From Frigoribacterium sp. Leaf8 (lineage in GTDB: Bacteria > Actinomycetota > Actinomycetes > Actinomycetales > Microbacteriaceae): a DNA stretch of 64,000 nucleotides. The stretch is from the NCBI RefSeq assembly GCF_001421165.1, contig NZ_LMKB01000006.1, forward strand, positions 90,112-154,111. Reading direction: 5' to 3'. Positions 61,592-64,000 of this stretch are shown here, in pieces (positions within the stretch are counted from its first letter, which is position 1; the number at the start of each line of letters is the position of its first letter). The translations under genes were made by a program, and so were the position numbers. The notes under the pieces were generated by a model. It saw only the letters and a list, made by a program, of their open reading frames with translations. It did no database searches and had not been told where the DNA came from.

Positions 61592-62437
61592 TCAGTCCGG
61601 TCGCCCGCCCGCGCTCCCGGAGTCCCCCGCCGCAGGTCCCGACCCCGCGGCTCCCGCCGCCTCGAAGAAGGTGCCGACCTGCTCGCCCGCGAGGGCCCGG
61701 GCGACGTTGGCGGCGCTCGTCACGAGGACGGGGGTGCCGGCCTCGGCCGCGAACCGGGCGGCCGCGACCTTCGTGCCCGCGCCTCCGGTGCCGACGCCGG
61801 CCGCACCGGCCGCACCGAAGGTGACCCCGGCGAGGTCGTCGCCGAAGGGCACGTCGACGAGGGCGACGGCGCCGGGTTCGTGCGGCGGGCGGGTGTACAG
61901 GGCGTCGACGTCGCTGAGCAGGACGAGGGCGTCGGCACCGACCAGCTGCGACACCAGCGCCGCGAGCCGGTCGTTGTCGCCGAAGCGGATCTCGTGGGTG
62001 GCGACCGTGTCGTTCTCGTTGACGATCGGCAGGATGCGCAGCTCGAGCAGGCGCTCCATGGCGCGCTGGGCGTTGCTGCGGTGCGTCGGGTTCTGCATGT
62101 CCCCGGCGGTCAGCAACACCTGCCCCGCCACGATGCCGTAGCGGCGCAGGCTCTGCTGGTACCGGTAGATCAGGACGTTCTGCCCGACGGCGGCGGCCGC
62201 CTGCTGGGTCGCGAGGTCGGTCGGGCGGGAGTCGACGCGCAGGTGCGGCAGGCCCGTGGCGATGGCCCCGGACGAGACGAGCACGACCTGGGCACCCCGC
62301 CCGTAGGTCGCGGCGAGGGCGTCGACCAGCGGCTCGATCTGTCCGGCGTTCTCACCGCTGATCGACGACGAGCCGACCTTGACCACGATGCGGCGGGCCG
62401 TGCCGAGGCCGGCGCGGTCGACGACGCCCCCGGTCAC
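61592..62437 (-). CDS. proB: Glutamate 5-kinase
   Basis: A 281-residue ProB of the amino-acid-kinase fold. VVKVGSSSI near 20, SSGAIATG near 55 and IVNENDTV near 145 are the family blocks. The C-terminal PUA domain of longer homologues is absent; the short form is known in actinobacteria. The GTG start overlaps the obg stop, so it is coupled to obg. The last 20 residues are Gly/Ala-rich. Confidence 0.92.
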   Translation of the reverse strand: MTGGVVDRAGLGTARRIVVKVGSSSISGENAGQIEPLVDALAATYGRGAQVVLVSSGAIATGLPHLRVDSRPTDLATQQAAAAVGQNVLIYRYQQSLRRYGIVAGQVLLTAGDMQNPTHRSNAQRAMERLLELRILPIVNENDTVATHEIRFGDNDRLAALVSQLVGADALVLLSDVDALYTRPPHEPGAVALVDVPFGDDLAGVTFGAAGAAGVGTGGAGTKVAAARFAAEAGTPVLVTSAANVARALAGEQVGTFFEAAGAAGSGPAAGDSGSAGGRPD

Positions 62438-63984
62438 GCCCGCTCGTCGCCTTCGACGTCGTCGCCCTCTTTCACGAGGAACCCATCGTCGTCGGTCCAC
62501 AGGCCGGCGGCGCGTTCACGCTGGAGTTCGGCGCGGGCCTCGGCCTTGGCGTCCATGCGCTCGAAGTACTCCTCGCGGCGCTGGTTGCGGGTCGGGCGGT
62601 CGTTCTGGATCAGGCGCGGGTCGGTGCCGCGGGCGCTGGTCATCAGCTCGGCCGTCGAGGTGAGGGTGGGCTCCCAGTCGAAGACGATGCCGCCCTCGGG
62701 GCCGATGACGACCGTCGAACCGGCCTGTGCACCCGCCTTGAACAGGGCGTCCTCGACGCCGATGGCGTTGAGCCGGTCGGCGAGGTAGCCCACGGCCTCC
62801 TCGTTGTTGAAGTCGGTCTGCACGACCCACCGCTCGGGCTTCTGGCCCAGGATGCGGTAGACGTTGCCGTAGGTGCCACCCTCGACCCTGATGACGAAGG
62901 GCTTCTCGTTGACGGCGCGTGGGCGCATGACGATGCGAGGAGGCGCGGGTCGCGCCGCGATCTCGGCGCGGCTGGCCTCGACGACCTCGGCCAGGGCGAA
63001 GGACAGGTTGCGCAAGCCCTCGTGGCTCACGGCGGAGATCTCGAAGACGCGGTAGCCGCGGGCCTCGAGTTCGGGCGTGACGAAGTCGGCCAGCTCGCGA
63101 CCGTCGGGCACGTCGACCTTGTTGAGCGCGATCAGCTGCGGGCGGTCGAGCAGCGGCTTCTGGCCGTCCGGGACGGGGTACGCCTCGAGCTCGCGGAGGA
63201 TGACGTCGAGGTCGGTCAACGGGTCGCGGCCCGGGTCGAGCGTCGCGCAGTCGAGCACGTGCAGCAGGGCCGAGCAGCGCTCGACGTGCCGGAGGAACTC
63301 TAGCCCGAGGCCCTTGCCCTCGCTGGCCCCCTCGATGAGCCCGGGGACGTCGGCGACCGTGTAGCGCGTGTCACCCGACTCGACGACGCCGAGGTTGGGG
63401 TGCAGCGTCGTGAAGGGGTAGTCGGCGATCTTCGGCTTGGCGGCCGAGAGGGCGGCGACGAGGCTCGACTTGCCGGCCGACGGGTAGCCCACGAGCGCGA
63501 TGTCGGCGACGACCTTGAGTTCGAGCAGGACGTCTCCGGCCCAGCCGGGGGTGCCCAGCAGGGCGAAGCCGGGCGCCTTGCGCTTGGTCGACGAGAGGGC
63601 CGCGTTGCCGAGGCCCCCGATGCCGCCCTCGGCGGCGACGTAGCGCATGCCCGGTTCGACCATGTCGATCAACTCGACGCCGTCGGCGGACTTCACGACG
63701 GTGCCGACCGGCACGACGAGCTCGAGGGTCTCGCCGTTGGTGCCGGCCCGGTGGTCGCCCATGCCGAAGCCGCCGTTGTCGCTCGAGCGGTGCGGTGCGC
63801 GGTGGAACCCGAGCAGCGTCGTGACGCCGCTGTCGCTGACGATGACGACGTCGCCGCCGTGACCGCCGTTGCCGCCGTCGGGGCCGGCCAGCGGCTTGAA
63901 CTTCTCGCGCTTGACGGACACGCAGCCGTTGCCGCCGTTGCCGGCGCGGAGGTGGAGGGTCACTTGGTCGACGAATGTGGCCAT
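62434..63984 (-). CDS. obg: GTPase ObgE/CgtA
   Basis: A 516-residue Obg GTPase, acting in large-subunit ribosome assembly. The glycine-rich OBG domain (about 1-160) includes GGNGGHGGD. The G domain follows, with GYPSAGKSS near 165, DVPG, and NKVD near 290, and a C-terminal OCT domain ends in an acidic tail. Upstream ribosomal genes rplU/rpmA probably lie beyond the edge. The ATG is at 63984. Confidence 0.95.
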   Translation of the reverse strand: MATFVDQVTLHLRAGNGGNGCVSVKREKFKPLAGPDGGNGGHGGDVVIVSDSGVTTLLGFHRAPHRSSDNGGFGMGDHRAGTNGETLELVVPVGTVVKSADGVELIDMVEPGMRYVAAEGGIGGLGNAALSSTKRKAPGFALLGTPGWAGDVLLELKVVADIALVGYPSAGKSSLVAALSAAKPKIADYPFTTLHPNLGVVESGDTRYTVADVPGLIEGASEGKGLGLEFLRHVERCSALLHVLDCATLDPGRDPLTDLDVILRELEAYPVPDGQKPLLDRPQLIALNKVDVPDGRELADFVTPELEARGYRVFEISAVSHEGLRNLSFALAEVVEASRAEIAARPAPPRIVMRPRAVNEKPFVIRVEGGTYGNVYRILGQKPERWVVQTDFNNEEAVGYLADRLNAIGVEDALFKAGAQAGSTVVIGPEGGIVFDWEPTLTSTAELMTSARGTDPRLIQNDRPTRNQRREEYFERMDAKAEARAELQRERAAGLWTDDDGFLVKEGDDVEGDERA

Positions 63985-64000
63985 GAGGTGCTTGATCTCT

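Overview
This window comes from a high-GC actinobacterium. The gene families (mycoredoxin, maltokinase, Ku/LigD end joining, and the obg-proB-proA-nadD-rsfS order), the many GTG starts and the strong G+C bias fit the Microbacteriaceae (Frigoribacterium/Curtobacterium-like). I cannot fix the genus from sequence alone. About 50 chromosomal genes are packed tightly on both strands. The exception is one low-GC islet at about 18.22-21.11 kb.

Layout. 1-7.4 kb: a cut CYTH/CHAD protein, maltokinase, pyruvate oxidase, mycoredoxin, a nucleotide-sugar-type epimerase, a VOC protein and an AbiEi-like protein. 7.5-18.3 kb: an SNF2 helicase, a FAD-Rieske oxidoreductase, an APH-like kinase, a FUSC-type membrane protein, two alpha/beta hydrolases, Dps and a flavoprotein reductase. 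18.2-21.1 kb: the islet, whose single large gene encodes a SIR2-like domain fused to a P-loop STAND-type NTPase and a helical C-terminal region. This is the architecture of Avs5-like anti-phage proteins and is the best candidate for an undescribed system here. 21.1-33 kb: SMP-30 lactonase, GH15 glucoamylase/trehalase, phosphoketolase, the Ku and LigD end-joining genes, an SDR and an MFS exporter. 33-48 kb: a MerR/DUF4188 pair, a giant cell-wall GH3 glycosidase, a GNAT, an unusual ADH, the gluconate regulon (gntR, gntP, gntK), an OhrR-like regulator with a zinc-ribbon partner, a stress protein and a HAD phosphatase. 47.6-57.1 kb: an LLM monooxygenase, a TetR regulator, and a seven-gene translationally coupled operon joining an ABC importer to nucleoside hydrolase, adenosine deaminase and 8-oxoguanine deaminase. 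57.3-64 kb: tRNA-Ala(GGC), then the housekeeping block rsfS, a membrane protein, nadD, a small membrane protein, proA, proB and obg.

Three sequence-level patterns run through the window. (1) The 9-mer GGAGGCGCG or its complement occurs about 41 times by my reading. It is often just after stop codons and often paired as inverted repeats, and it is absent from the islet. (2) Six near-identical-length (58-62 nt) long hairpins sit behind gene 3' ends. They differ in sequence but share one design. (3) At least 13 genes have a TAnnnT hexamer 6-7 nt before the start codon, which is the signature of leaderless mRNAs.

Together the window describes a carbohydrate-using, oxidant-exposed actinobacterium. 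Polysaccharides are cut at the wall (GH3), and sugars are processed through maltokinase, GH15, phosphoketolase, pyruvate oxidase and gluconate uptake. Purine nucleosides, including possibly oxidised ones, are scavenged. DNA is protected by Dps, Ku/LigD and perhaps the SIR2-STAND islet.
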